Positions 20,663 to 29,557 of a stretch of 40,420 bases of DNA are shown piece after piece (the first letter of the stretch is position 1; each line of letters starts with the position of its first letter). The DNA is taken from positions 1-40,420 of IMG/VR virus record IMGVR_UViG_2199352025_000007. One strand, 5' to 3'. Made by a program: the position numbers and the translations under genes. The DNA comes from a virus. The notes under the pieces are model-generated. The model had not been told where the DNA came from, ran no database searches, and worked only from the letters and a program-made list of their open reading frames with translations.

Positions 20663-21381
20663 CCATTACTGGAACTAATGGCGGACAGAGCTCTGATACG
20701 TCTAACGTGGCGTCCTATGGGCCAGTAGGGAGTTCTGCGGTTCAAGCGGGCGATCTAGTTACTGTTGCTCTGCTCTCGACTAAGGGCTCCTCACCCGATC
20801 TGGCGACACCTTCGTGCTCAAGTGCTGGATCGCCAGTCTTTAGCCTGCGAGGAGATCTCCTATTTGGTTCGATTGCTAGCCCAATCAAGCGGCTTTCGCT
20901 CTGGACGATGGTGCCAACTCTTAGTGAGACTATTACTTTCTCATTTGACTTTGGTGGAAACGTACAGACTGGCATCATGTGGGCTATGCGCCGCTATCGT
21001 GGAGGTGTGGGAAGCACGATCTCTGTGCGTGGTGCCGCGGCAACCAATAGAGCTGATAGTGGCACTAGCATCACAGCTACGCTTGGAGCGCTAGCAGACG
21101 CTAATAGTGTAGCTTATGGAGTTCTCGGTGGTGCGCTAGCTTCTGGGACGATCTTCACGCCGGGGTCTGGCTTTACGAAACAGCAAGATCCTGGTGGTAT
21201 GTCTACGCCTTCAGCTAGAATTGCAACAGAGGATCAGACTGGCACCGACAACACAGTGGATATGTCGCATGACGCTGCTGGCAATGCTTTAGCAATAATC
21301 GCACTGGAGCTGATCGAGACGGCTGGTGGAATTGTGCTTCCACCGATTCTTCATACATACTACGAACGCATGAGGACCTGA
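20659..21381 (+). CDS. Hypothetical virion protein, 240 aa
   Basis: GTG overlaps the stop of the Ig-like fibre gene. Ser/Thr/Gly-rich, beta-type sequence with a central YRGGVGSTISVRGAAATNRA segment. The pattern 'sa.aGDl.vval.sk', seen here as SAVQAGDLVTVALLST, is found in many phage and bacterial Ig/jelly-roll surface proteins. It probably accompanies the fibre; no specific activity is visible. Confidence 0.78.
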   Translation: MTITGTNGGQSSDTSNVASYGPVGSSAVQAGDLVTVALLSTKGSSPDLATPSCSSAGSPVFSLRGDLLFGSIASPIKRLSLWTMVPTLSETITFSFDFGGNVQTGIMWAMRRYRGGVGSTISVRGAAATNRADSGTSITATLGALADANSVAYGVLGGALASGTIFTPGSGFTKQQDPGGMSTPSARIATEDQTGTDNTVDMSHDAAGNALAIIALELIETAGGIVLPPILHTYYERMRT

Positions 21382-21385
21382 CCAC

Positions 21386-22729
21386 ATGGCTAACTTTCTG
21401 AAGCAGAATACATCGAAGGTTATATCCTTCGGGCCATTCGTCAGCCCTAGTGATGGAGTTACGCTGGTAATCACATTGGTCTCGGCAATAGATCACGCCT
21501 CGACAGGTATCATGTTGTCGAAGAGTGGTGGTGCGAAGGCTGTACGTCATGCGACGGTGACGGCATCGACCTACGATGCCTACGGTGATTATCTAGTCAC
21601 ACTCGACACGACTGACACCAACACCCTTGGAAGTCTTAGGGTCTCTTTCGCAGCTGCAGCGTCTTGCTGTCCAGTCTGGCGTGACTTCATGGTCGTTCCA
21701 GCTAACGTCTACGATGCACTAGTTGGTGGTACTGATCTTCTCGATACACAGACTGCTGGTATGGACGCTAGTGTCATTACTGCGGCGGCCATTGCAACAG
21801 ACGCAATAGATGCTGATGCTATGGCAGCCAACGCTATTGATGCTGCAGTCCTCGCGACTGGTGCCATCACAGCAGCCAAGTTCGCTGCTGGTGCAATAGA
21901 CGCTGCTGCAATTGCTGACAATGCTATAGATGCTGGTGCGCTTGCTGCTGGTGCAATTACTTCTGCTAAGTTCGCAGCTGGAGCGATCAATGCTGCAGCG
22001 ATTGCGACGGATGCCGTTGATGCTGATGCCTTGTCAGCAGATGCTATAGCAGAGATTATAGCTGCCATGCTCGCTGATACCAGTTTGAGAACGAGAATGG
22101 GTGTTCTTGGAGCCGGAACTTTGGTCTCTGGCACCCTGACTGAGGTTCAACTACAGGTTGGTCAGCGAGATGGTGCACCTGGACAGATCGTTGTCTATAT
22201 TGCGTCTGGAGTGGCTAAGGGTGAGTGCAAGGTCTTGGCAACTTACGATTCTACGACTGGAATCGGAGCCCCTGCTAGCAGTGATCCCTTCACCAACGTG
22301 CCAGGAGCAGCTGGTTACGTTACCTTTATCTGCCCGACGAGTGTCGCTCTTGTGGATACCGACTTTGCTCAGAGCTACTACGACAATCTACACCAATCAT
22401 ATCCAGCTCTACAGAACAACCCCTTGCAGGCCGCGATTGCTGCAGGTGGAATCACTGGAGCTACGTTTGACGCAAGTGCTCTGGCTGCTATAAACGACCA
22501 GGTGTTGGATGTGATGAGTGTGGATCAGTTCGCAGAACTTGCGGTACTGCCTCCTGCAACTAACGTCAGTATGCTCCAAATGCTGCAACTTGTGTATCAG
22601 CTTGGACGCAACAAGTCTGATACTAGCCCAACTCAGCGCAAGCTGTACAAGAGCAACGACGTGAGTGTGCTGGGCATCGTGAACTTTAGCGACAACGGGA
22701 CTACTTTGAGTAGAGGCAAGTTCGTATAA
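21386..22729 (+). CDS. Repeat-containing fibre protein, 447 aa
   Basis: The N-terminal domain (about 1-120; TSKVISFGPFVSPSDGVTL) is the beta-domain that begins many phage fibre proteins of podoviruses. A run of about ten-residue Ala-rich repeats follows (about 125-225), with units such as AITAAKFAAGAI, AIDAAAIADNAI and AIDAGALAAGAI, probably a beta-helix or trimeric coil. The C-terminal part (AGQRDGAPGQIVVYIA region and beyond) is another beta-domain. It ends TAATG-style with the next start overlapping. Likely a side fibre. Confidence 0.85.
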   Translation: MANFLKQNTSKVISFGPFVSPSDGVTLVITLVSAIDHASTGIMLSKSGGAKAVRHATVTASTYDAYGDYLVTLDTTDTNTLGSLRVSFAAAASCCPVWRDFMVVPANVYDALVGGTDLLDTQTAGMDASVITAAAIATDAIDADAMAANAIDAAVLATGAITAAKFAAGAIDAAAIADNAIDAGALAAGAITSAKFAAGAINAAAIATDAVDADALSADAIAEIIAAMLADTSLRTRMGVLGAGTLVSGTLTEVQLQVGQRDGAPGQIVVYIASGVAKGECKVLATYDSTTGIGAPASSDPFTNVPGAAGYVTFICPTSVALVDTDFAQSYYDNLHQSYPALQNNPLQAAIAAGGITGATFDASALAAINDQVLDVMSVDQFAELAVLPPATNVSMLQMLQLVYQLGRNKSDTSPTQRKLYKSNDVSVLGIVNFSDNGTTLSRGKFV

Positions 22730-23052
22730 TGTCAGCAGATACTGCGGTTAGACGATTTGCAGTTTTGGGAGACGATGGCTTGGGGCTTGAGCATCCTCTG
22801 CCAGATGGCACCATTGCGACTATTGATAGATTCACTATCACTGGTGAGTGGACCGAAGCGGTGGGAGGAGCTGGTCCAGGGCCTATCGTGCCGGAAGGGT
22901 GTCCAGGGCTGTCAACTCCCTTCTACACTCAGTTTGTTCCACAGTTTGGAATCTCTATACCTACTAGCTGCCGACACACTGGAACGATCATGCTACTCAA
23001 CGGGACTTGGCTCGTGAATGGCCAGTACTTGATAGGAGATAATGATGCCTAA
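22729..23052 (+). CDS. Small structural protein before tailspike, 107 aa
   Basis: The ATG overlaps the preceding stop (TAATG). An N-terminal segment RRFAVLGDDGLGLEHPLPDG is followed by beta strands and a C-terminal TGTIMLLNGTWLVNGQYLI hairpin. It may be a fibre tip or adaptor for the tailspike, whose gene follows directly. No family recognised. Confidence 0.72.
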   Translation: MSADTAVRRFAVLGDDGLGLEHPLPDGTIATIDRFTITGEWTEAVGGAGPGPIVPEGCPGLSTPFYTQFVPQFGISIPTSCRHTGTIMLLNGTWLVNGQYLIGDNDA

Positions 23053-24865
23053 TCTTATTGAGTGGTGTCTGGAAAGTGAGCTGGCGGTTGGTCAGGGCCA
23101 TCCTACTGAGCCGGACGTAATCAATAGACCGCTACGTCAGTTCATGGAGTTTAGCGGCTTTGATCCCGACTCTAGTTTTGGTGGGTTCTACGGGCCAGTC
23201 TACAACCTCTTGTCGTTCAGAACTAACACAGGAGTAGATATTGGAGATGGAATCAACGATGCTACACAAACCTTTCAGGATGCTTTCGATGGCACTCCTG
23301 ATGGCTCAGCACTGTTTATTCCATATCCTTCCAACTTCTATAAGCTAACGAATAAGCCGATTCTCGCCAAAAACATGTATCTCGTTGGTCAGCGCTCCAA
23401 GATCAAGCAGACTGTGGCTGGTCTTGGTGGTATTAGCATCATTGGTAGTGGGGCGCATCTGTATGGCCTCGATTTGGAGGGTGTACAGTTCGCTAGCTCG
23501 ATTGCTGGTGAGAACGCCATCGAGATTATTGGTGCCTCTGCTGCATCTCCATGTAGGGATATTCGCATCGAGTTCTGCAAAACTCATGGCTGGGGCAACG
23601 CAGGAATCTGGCTGGAGCACGTCGAAGATTTTGAGGTCTTTCGCTGTCGGATGCAGGACATCTACAAGTATGGTGTGATAGGGTTGTCAGCTATTGATGG
23701 CGACGTAGGCAACAATCGCGTGACTAACATCGTTGGCACGCCGCTTGGCTACGGGATGACCTTCACGCGTAATGAGGTAGATAGTCTCGTCACTAGGCCC
23801 CGCTCACGTGACGTGCTAGTACATCACAACAGGATCAGTAATGTGCTCTTCTGGGAGGGACTCGACACTCATGGCGGGCAGCGTATTCACTTCCTGCACA
23901 ATTCAGTGCTTGGGTGTTATGTAGGTATCGCGGTTCCGCGAGCAGATGGGTCTGGATCAGTGCCAATGTATGCACCTCTAGACTGCACTGTTCATAAGAA
24001 CTACATCAATAGCCTTGCTACAGACGGCTCTAAGGGCTATGGCATCGTCATGGCTGGTGTAGTGGCCGGAGAGCTTGCTACTGGCGACATTACCGAGAAT
24101 ATCGTTGTAGGACATGGTGACGAAGATGTTCCCACTTCTGGTGGAATCGTCGTCTTTGATAGTCTTGGAATGCGACTTGCAAGCAATATCGTCCGCGAGT
24201 GCAGCCCTCATGGCATCACAATGTATGCGAGGAACACTGGTCTCTCGATAGACGATAACACTATCATTGATCCGTGGAGCGCTACCATCGCTGAGTCGGC
24301 TGCTATTGCAGTGAAGAACAATGACAACGACGGTGCAATCACTAACAACCGCTTGGTAGACGGTACCAAGTCTGCAACCTTCGTGAATCAGCGCGGCTTG
24401 TCAGTGGATTTTAGCACCAACGTCTCTCTACTGGAACATAGCAACGAGTTCTCCTCGGCGGTAACTAGCATTGTTGGCATGAATCTTGGTACTAGGAAGA
24501 AGCACAATCTAGGGCGCTACACTGGTGGTGGTTCGTCTCATGTGGCTGGAGACTACGTCCTGTCAGCAGGTTGGGGCGATACAGCAATTGTGGCCTCAGT
24601 CACTGCCCATGATACTGGTGGTCGAGTCAACATTCTATGCCAGGGAGCTGGTATCGGAGCTAATCCTACTATCGTCCTGACCTTTAAGGATGGAGCTTGG
24701 TCGCCTAACCCGATTCAGGCTTGTAGTCGAGGAGATGTTGTTGCTCCATCTACTGGATACTGGGTGCGTACAGGTGCCTCGACGACCACCTTCACTTGGG
24801 TCTTCGTGGGAACTCCGATCAGCGGGAACCAGTACTCACTTGATTTCATCGTCACAGGGCGGTGA
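23045..24865 (+). CDS. Tailspike-like right-handed beta-helix protein, 606 aa
   Basis: ATG at 23045 is six bases behind GGAG; an ATG at 23042 is too close. After an N-terminal adaptor (about 1-90), a long parallel beta-helix (about 100-470) is evident from repeated coil patterns such as DIRIEFCKTHGWGNAGIWLE, DITENIVVGHGDEDVPTSGGI and SIDDNTIIDPWSATIAESAA. The C-terminus is a beta-domain (about 480-606). Such proteins are phage depolymerases or lyases that cut capsule or O-antigen. Possible catalytic Asp/Glu are visible in the helix but the enzyme class cannot be told. Confidence 0.9.
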   Translation: MPNLIEWCLESELAVGQGHPTEPDVINRPLRQFMEFSGFDPDSSFGGFYGPVYNLLSFRTNTGVDIGDGINDATQTFQDAFDGTPDGSALFIPYPSNFYKLTNKPILAKNMYLVGQRSKIKQTVAGLGGISIIGSGAHLYGLDLEGVQFASSIAGENAIEIIGASAASPCRDIRIEFCKTHGWGNAGIWLEHVEDFEVFRCRMQDIYKYGVIGLSAIDGDVGNNRVTNIVGTPLGYGMTFTRNEVDSLVTRPRSRDVLVHHNRISNVLFWEGLDTHGGQRIHFLHNSVLGCYVGIAVPRADGSGSVPMYAPLDCTVHKNYINSLATDGSKGYGIVMAGVVAGELATGDITENIVVGHGDEDVPTSGGIVVFDSLGMRLASNIVRECSPHGITMYARNTGLSIDDNTIIDPWSATIAESAAIAVKNNDNDGAITNNRLVDGTKSATFVNQRGLSVDFSTNVSLLEHSNEFSSAVTSIVGMNLGTRKKHNLGRYTGGGSSHVAGDYVLSAGWGDTAIVASVTAHDTGGRVNILCQGAGIGANPTIVLTFKDGAWSPNPIQACSRGDVVAPSTGYWVRTGASTTTFTWVFVGTPISGNQYSLDFIVTGR

Positions 24866-24869
24866 TGGC

Positions 24870-25529
24870 ATGAACCTCGGGGAAATGCAGACTAAGCTCC
24901 GTCGGCAGATTGGCCAGCCGTCGCTCAACGCGGTGCCAGACCTGGAGCTGACTGAGCACCTCAACGGTGCTTATAGGGACATATCTAATAAGTATCGGTT
25001 TCATCAGGTGCGTCGAGTAGTGACTTTCAACACCATCGCCCTAAACGACAGGTACAACCTGCCGTCGGACTGCGCCTCGATTATGCGCCTCAGGGACGCG
25101 ACCAACGAGGTGAAGCTGGAGAAGTGGGACGACCGCAGGTTCTCTGGACGCAAGTCAGCTGCCATACCTGGGAAGCCTCAGTTCTATCTGCGGAACGAGA
25201 ACTACGTCCAGCTAGTTCCTACTCCAGATGCTGTGCTGGTGATGGAGCTGAAATACAAGGCAGTGATCGCAGGGCTAGTGAGCGTGATAGACGTTCCTAC
25301 GCTTCCGCTAACGTGGCACGAGGGCATAGTTAGGCTAGCGAGGTTCAAGTACTTCGAGGATGCGACTGACCTGCCGAAGGCGAAAGCGGCTTGGGATTTG
25401 TGGCAGGCATGGCTAGCCGATCAGCCTATTGAGGTTGATGAGGAGAAGACCGACTTCGACAGTGGTGTATCTGTTCCAACGCTTGAGGGTGGCTTGTCCC
25501 CTCGACTAGACTTCAACCACGAGGACTGA
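24870..25529 (+). CDS. Head-to-tail adaptor protein (SU10/gp11-like)
   Basis: 219 residues. The start MNLGEMQTKLRRQIGQPSLN and following 'l...lN.ay..is.k..w/f' pattern, the VTFNTIALNDRYNLPSDCASI segment, and 'v.yk' strands are characteristic of podoviral adaptors that dock below the portal. It is close in size to adaptor proteins (about 200 residues) and is followed by the nozzle gene as usual. ATG at 24870 replaces earlier in-frame starts that fall inside the tailspike gene. Confidence 0.86.
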   Translation: MNLGEMQTKLRRQIGQPSLNAVPDLELTEHLNGAYRDISNKYRFHQVRRVVTFNTIALNDRYNLPSDCASIMRLRDATNEVKLEKWDDRRFSGRKSAAIPGKPQFYLRNENYVQLVPTPDAVLVMELKYKAVIAGLVSVIDVPTLPLTWHEGIVRLARFKYFEDATDLPKAKAAWDLWQAWLADQPIEVDEEKTDFDSGVSVPTLEGGLSPRLDFNHED

Positions 25530-25532
25530 GCC

Positions 25533-25622
25533 ATGTTCCCACGCGGAAGTGTCGCCAGAGCAATGCTACTGATCGGTGTGCTCTACGTTATCAGCTTTCG
25601 TGGGCCTCTGTGTGAGGTATAA
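25533..25622 (+). CDS. Membrane miniprotein in the tail cassette, 29 aa
   Basis: GAGGA seven bases before the ATG; the ORF fills the gap between adaptor and the next gene exactly. It reads MFPRGSVARAMLLIGVLYVI then SFRGPLCEV: a basic start, one hydrophobic stretch and a short tail. It may be a real small membrane protein; it was too short for automated calling. Function unknown. Confidence 0.5.
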   Translation: MFPRGSVARAMLLIGVLYVISFRGPLCEV

Positions 25623-25627
25623 CTAAC

Positions 25628-26164
25628 ATGGCCTACTCTAATCCGTGGAACGAGACAGCGCCCTTAGGTTCGGCTGCTAGGAACACGGTAGACGATATAA
25701 TTCGGCAGCTAAAGGTCGATCTGCGGGAGCGGTTCGAGGCTACGCTGTTCGTAGATTTCAGCGCTGACCCTCTGGTGTTTAAGGCGACTAAGCACCTGAC
25801 TATTGATGGATGTGCTGGCTTCGCTGGAACGAACGCCGGATATGGTCCGCTTGGCATAACTAACTCTGTTGACAATGACGTTTACGCGAGCCTCCCGCTT
25901 CCTGTAGGAGCAATCATTAAGAGAATAGCAGTGACGGCTCTTAGGAATGGCGTTGGAGGTGCCATCACAATTGCTTTGGAGGAGAGAGACGCTACTGGGG
26001 CAGCGACAACGTTGACCTCTGTTGCGTTTAGCGCCTCTCCTGGGGTGCAAGAGGTGATTAGCGTAGATATCTCGGCACCAGTGGTGGATAAGTTTTCCTA
26101 CAGGTTGAAGTCGTTCTTGCCGGTTCCTGCTGTCATTTATTTTGCTAGAGTGGAGTATGAGTGA
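25628..26164 (+). CDS. Beta-rich virion protein, 178 aa
   Basis: N-terminal helix (TVDDIIRQLKVDLRERFE) followed by a beta-sandwich (IKRIAVTALRNGVGGAITI, then VQEVISVDISAPVVD). The layout 'MAysnpWn..APl.s...n.iDd.irqLk.dlrERf' is common in short structural proteins of podovirus tail cassettes. It lies between the adaptor and the nozzle-like gene and overlaps the latter by one base (TGATG). Probably a tail knob or fibre-base protein. Confidence 0.78.
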   Translation: MAYSNPWNETAPLGSAARNTVDDIIRQLKVDLRERFEATLFVDFSADPLVFKATKHLTIDGCAGFAGTNAGYGPLGITNSVDNDVYASLPLPVGAIIKRIAVTALRNGVGGAITIALEERDATGAATTLTSVAFSASPGVQEVISVDISAPVVDKFSYRLKSFLPVPAVIYFARVEYE

Positions 26165-27783
26165 TGGCTAAGCCTATCACTCTTCGGTCTGCGATAGGTC
26201 TCCCTCTCAGTAGCTCAACAGCTCCTGGAGTTGATCCTGTCCCGACGCCGTTCTGGGCGCCGCCGAAGGGGATGGACACCACATCTCGCTTGAGTCAGGT
26301 AGCCAACGATCATGGAGCCTTGATTAAGAATGTGAGACTACGGGACTCGACTATGTTGTCGAGGCCTGGAACAGTTCCTGTAGGCGGTGTCGCGACTTCA
26401 GGCATAGTGTCAGCAATCACGTTCATCACTTCAGACGAGACGGCCTATGTCATAAGGTTTTGTACGAATAAGGTAGAGCTTTGGAATACTACTGATTGGC
26501 AGGATTTGCCAGTTCCAGGAGGCTTGCATGGCTCAGGCACTGACCAGTTTGCTTATACAGCCTTCAACGACAATTTGATCTTCTCAAATGGCGTAGATGG
26601 TATGTATGAGTACAATCCTAAGACGGGAGCCATTGCTAAGATTGCAGGGGCTCCACCTGCAAAGCACTTGACGACATTCACTGGTCGTGTGATAGCGAGT
26701 GGAGTTACCGACGGCATTACGTTCAGGGGGAACCGCATACAGTGGTCGGTGAAGAACAACTCAAACGACTGGGCTGGGTTTGGTAGTGGATTTGAGGACT
26801 TGCTGTCCACGCCGGGAGGACACGTTGATCTAGCGAGAGGAGTCCACCCTGCTAGTGACTACGCTGCCATCGTGTTGCGAGACAATTCTGTGTGGCAGAT
26901 GAGCGAGACTGGTGATCCTGAAGCACCGTTCAGGTTCAGCAGAATCCATCCGAACCTTGGGACGCACTCGTACCACGCTGCAGCAGATGTGCCTGGTGGA
27001 GTGATCGCCTTCATGAACGACGATGTGTACCTCATCAGTGAGCAGAGTGCTCAGGCTATTGGGACCAAGATTAGGCGGTCCCTGCTAGCTGAGCCCAATC
27101 CTGAACTGTCGGTAGGTGCTTATGACCATGCAGAGAGGGAGTATGCCCTACTTACTGGGAACAGGGTCTGGCGCTACAACATGCGAGGTGATGGAGGATG
27201 GACTCAAGACGAGTACCCGATTCAGCTTGGATGGATATCTTATACCGCTAGAGGAAGAGAAGTCCTCACTATTGACTCTTCACCTGGAACTATTGATGCT
27301 GCTGGCAGCCAGTCGATCGACTCCGAGCTAGGAGACTTTAAAGCAGGTGGAATGCTCCTATCAAGCGTAGATAGGGTCTACGAAGAGGACGAAGATGCGG
27401 TTGACGATAACGGTGTTAACTCCACCCTAGATCTTCAGACTGGCCTGATCTTGTCTGCGAGCCCTCTTGAAGAGACCACGGTCCCTGAGATCCAGATTGA
27501 GTATGAGTCTGACCTCGATCAGATCCTAACGTTCCAGTATCGCAACATAGAGTTGGACCGCAATCGAGTTCTGGTCCCTGCGAGTCTCAACTGGCTGACG
27601 TATGAATCAGGTGTACAAATTAGTACAACTGGCGGATCGCCACAGACGCTTAGCGTGAACAAGACTGTGGTGGGTAAGAACCTCCAGTTCAAAGTGTTCT
27701 CAAGTACGCTAGGTAAGTTCAGGCTGCTCGCGATGATTCCAATGCTCATCGTGTCTCAGAATGCAGCTAGGGCTAGAGGATGA
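26164..27783 (+). CDS. Tail nozzle / DNA-stabilisation-like protein, 539 aa
   Basis: The start GVDPVPTPFWAPPKGMDTTS followed by 'L....A.ilkNv..rd..l..RpG...' is the hallmark of podoviral tail hub proteins (nozzle, P22 gp10/T7 gp12-like). Beta-propeller-like blades follow (AYTAFNDNLIFSNGVDGMYE, VWQMSETGDPEAPFRFS, VIAFMNDDVYLISEQSAQAI). It closes the tail and stabilises packaged DNA. Palindrome copy 6 lies inside its coding sequence. ATG at 26164 is preferred with GGAG upstream. Confidence 0.87.
   Translation: MAKPITLRSAIGLPLSSSTAPGVDPVPTPFWAPPKGMDTTSRLSQVANDHGALIKNVRLRDSTMLSRPGTVPVGGVATSGIVSAITFITSDETAYVIRFCTNKVELWNTTDWQDLPVPGGLHGSGTDQFAYTAFNDNLIFSNGVDGMYEYNPKTGAIAKIAGAPPAKHLTTFTGRVIASGVTDGITFRGNRIQWSVKNNSNDWAGFGSGFEDLLSTPGGHVDLARGVHPASDYAAIVLRDNSVWQMSETGDPEAPFRFSRIHPNLGTHSYHAAADVPGGVIAFMNDDVYLISEQSAQAIGTKIRRSLLAEPNPELSVGAYDHAEREYALLTGNRVWRYNMRGDGGWTQDEYPIQLGWISYTARGREVLTIDSSPGTIDAAGSQSIDSELGDFKAGGMLLSSVDRVYEEDEDAVDDNGVNSTLDLQTGLILSASPLEETTVPEIQIEYESDLDQILTFQYRNIELDRNRVLVPASLNWLTYESGVQISTTGGSPQTLSVNKTVVGKNLQFKVFSSTLGKFRLLAMIPMLIVSQNAARARG
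27609..27632 (+). promoter_or_regulatory. Dispersed palindromic operator-like site, copy 6 (intragenic)
   Basis: Core TGTAC-N6-GTACA (27612-27627) with AGG before and ACT after, in the coding sequence of the nozzle-like gene about 150 bases before its stop. Conservation within a gene, at the same 16-bp geometry, argues that the DNA or RNA element itself matters. Confidence 0.65.
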
Positions 27784-28496
27784 AAGTAGATAGTATTGTC
27801 AGGGAAGCCATAACGTCTGTAAAGCAACTAGTTAAGGCTCTACAGAATAACCTGACTGCTCGTGATAACTTTGCACCTGAGGGCGAGGCTGGACAAGTCC
27901 TCACAAGCCACGGTCCCGACAAGGTACCCAGCTACGAGGATGCAACTGGTGGTACTGGAGATGGGAGTGGAGGTGGTGGAGAGCCAGGACCTGAAGGCCC
28001 GCAGGGGCCAGTAGGTCCAATCGGTCCAGTAGGGCCAGCAGGGACTGGGAGTCAAGGACCAATTGGTCCGCCAGGACTATGGGCTGCAGAGGACGGGACG
28101 GATGGCGAGCGTGGACCTCCAGGTAGAACCAAGGACCGCAGGGCGTCACTGGAGCTCAAGGACCACAGGGACCACCAGGAGGACCTGGCGAAGATGGTGC
28201 GGATGGAGACCCTGGACCTCCCGGTAATCAAGGACCAACTGGTGCAACTGGTACGGCAGGGACTGCTGGTCAGCAAGGACCACCGGGACAGCAAGGAGAG
28301 GGCGGAGATGATAGTTGGATTCCAGGTCCTCCTGGCCCAGCAGGAGCATCAGGCGCTGCTGGAACGGCTGGCAGCCAAGGACCTACAGGATCGCAGGGCC
28401 CACCCGGATTGGAAGGTGAGGCTGGCGATGAAGGCCCTCCTGGTGTACCAGGGACTGCTGGAGCAGCGGGAACTGCGGGAGCTCAAGGTGCCTTAG
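27780..28496 (+). CDS. Collagen-like fibre, 5' part with frame break
   Basis: Starts at ATG 27781-type overlap with the nozzle gene (ATGA) and reads an N-terminal helix ([19 protein letters not shown]), then Gly-X-Y repeats ([19 protein letters not shown] and on) up to GERGPPGR at residue 116. At 28125-28132 the collagen register stops abruptly and the frame continues as Lys/Leu/Glu-rich sequence to the stop at 28496. The missing collagen resumes in the -1 frame from 28130. The full product was probably a single fibre from 27780 to 29548. The break is either a real mutation, a programmed frameshift or a sequencing/assembly error. Confidence 0.8.
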   Translation: MKVDSIVREAITSVKQLVKALQNNLTARDNFAPEGEAGQVLTSHGPDKVPSYEDATGGTGDGSGGGGEPGPEGPQGPVGPIGPVGPAGTGSQGPIGPPGLWAAEDGTDGERGPPGRTKDRRASLELKDHRDHQEDLAKMVRMETLDLPVIKDQLVQLVRQGLLVSKDHRDSKERAEMIVGFQVLLAQQEHQALLERLAAKDLQDRRAHPDWKVRLAMKALLVYQGLLEQRELRELKVP

Positions 28497-29548
28497 GTCC
28501 ACCTGGATCGGAGGGTGAATCTGGCGAAGAGGGGCCTATTGGACCTCCAGGACCCCAAGGATTGACGGGATCAGCAGGAACAACTGGGGCACAGGGGCCA
28601 ATAGGTCCTGCTGTCTTTCTGGAAGCGGAGCCTGGTGAGGAAGGACAGCCTGGTACTCCCGGCGTGATAGGGCAGGCTGGCCCCGCTGGAGCTCAAGGTC
28701 AGGTTGGCCCTGCTGTCTATCTACAAGCTGATCCTGGTGAGGATGGCGATAGAGGGCCGCCAGGAGCTCAGGGACTAACTGGTCTGACTGGCGCGCAAGG
28801 TCCGCTTGGTCCTGCGGTGTTCCTCGAAGCAGACCCAGGCGATGAGGGACCATCTGGACCTCCGGGACCAACTGGCGCGCAGGGTCCGATCGGCGTGACT
28901 GGTGCTCAAGGACCGCTAGGCCCTGCAGTCTTTATGGAGGCTGATCCTGGTGAAGATGGCTGGATGGGGCCTCCTGGACCTACGGGAGCTACAGGAGCTA
29001 CTGGCCCGCAAGGACCAGCTGGAGGTGGAGGGAGTGGGAGTTCACAGGTAATCTTTCTCACAGCAGATGATCCTGCTGATGGAGAGCAAGGTCCGCCAGG
29101 GATAAGCCCAACGTCGCTTGTTTCTGTGCGGGTCACTACAGCAGACCAACTTACGATCGGTACGTCATTCGCTGATGTGACTGGCTTAGGGTTTCCAATT
29201 GCGGCAGGTGCGTCATATGCTTTTGAGTTTGCGGTGGTGGCAGATGCAGACGCTACAACAACTGGCATTGACGTTTCTGTGAATGGACCTAGCGCCCCGG
29301 CTGCTGTATACTACCAAGGAACGTACTTTATTACAGCAGCAAGTGTAGCTGAGTATGGTGCAGCAAGCTACGACTCAGCGGGAGCATCGACAGCCAGTGG
29401 TGGAACTGCTAAGCGAATCTATCGAGTCCGTGGCGTCGTGCTGAATGGAGCTAATGCAGGCACACTGATTGCGCGAGTCAAGCGTGAGGCTGTTGGGTCA
29501 GCGAATGTTCGTACAGGTAGTTATGGGATTCTCACTCAGCTCTCTTAG
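28130..29548 (+). CDS. Collagen-like fibre, continuation in the -1 frame
   Basis: From 28130 this frame carries an uninterrupted collagen-like run ([20 protein letters not shown] and so on), preceded by a TAG at 28124-28126. The first possible own start is a TTG at 28409, with no ribosome binding site, so it almost certainly depended on the upstream frame. The Gly-X-Y tract is divided by recurrent acidic modules such as [36 protein letters not shown] and [12 protein letters not shown]. The last about 165 residues form a beta-rich head ([18 protein letters not shown]) typical of C-terminal receptor or trimerisation domains. A phage fibre or virion surface spike. Confidence 0.85.
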   Translation, partial: QGPQGVTGAQGPQGPPGGPGEDGADGDPGPPGNQGPTGATGTAGTAGQQGPPGQQGEGGDDSWIPGPPGPAGASGAAGTAGSQGPTGSQGPPGLEGEAGDEGPPGVPGTAGAAGTAGAQGALGPPGSEGESGEEGPIGPPGPQGLTGSAGTTGAQGPIGPAVFLEAEPGEEGQPGTPGVIGQAGPAGAQGQVGPAVYLQADPGEDGDRGPPGAQGLTGLTGAQGPLGPAVFLEADPGDEGPSGPPGPTGAQGPIGVTGAQGPLGPAVFMEADPGEDGWMGPPGPTGATGATGPQGPAGGGGSGSSQVIFLTADDPADGEQGPPGISPTSLVSVRVTTADQLTIGTSFADVTGLGFPIAAGASYAFEFAVVADADATTTGIDVSVNGPSAPAAVYYQGTYFITAASVAEYGAASYDSAGASTASGGTAKRIYRVRGVVLNGANAGTLIARVKREAVGSANVRTGSYGILTQLS

Positions 29549-29557
29549 GGGAACAAC

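Noticed and set aside
28496-28500. Programmed -1 ribosomal frameshift in the collagen-like gene
   Set aside because: No X-XXY-YYZ slippery heptamer at 28120-28135, and a -1 slip there would still put the Gly-X-Y register out by one residue; an indel explains the break better.
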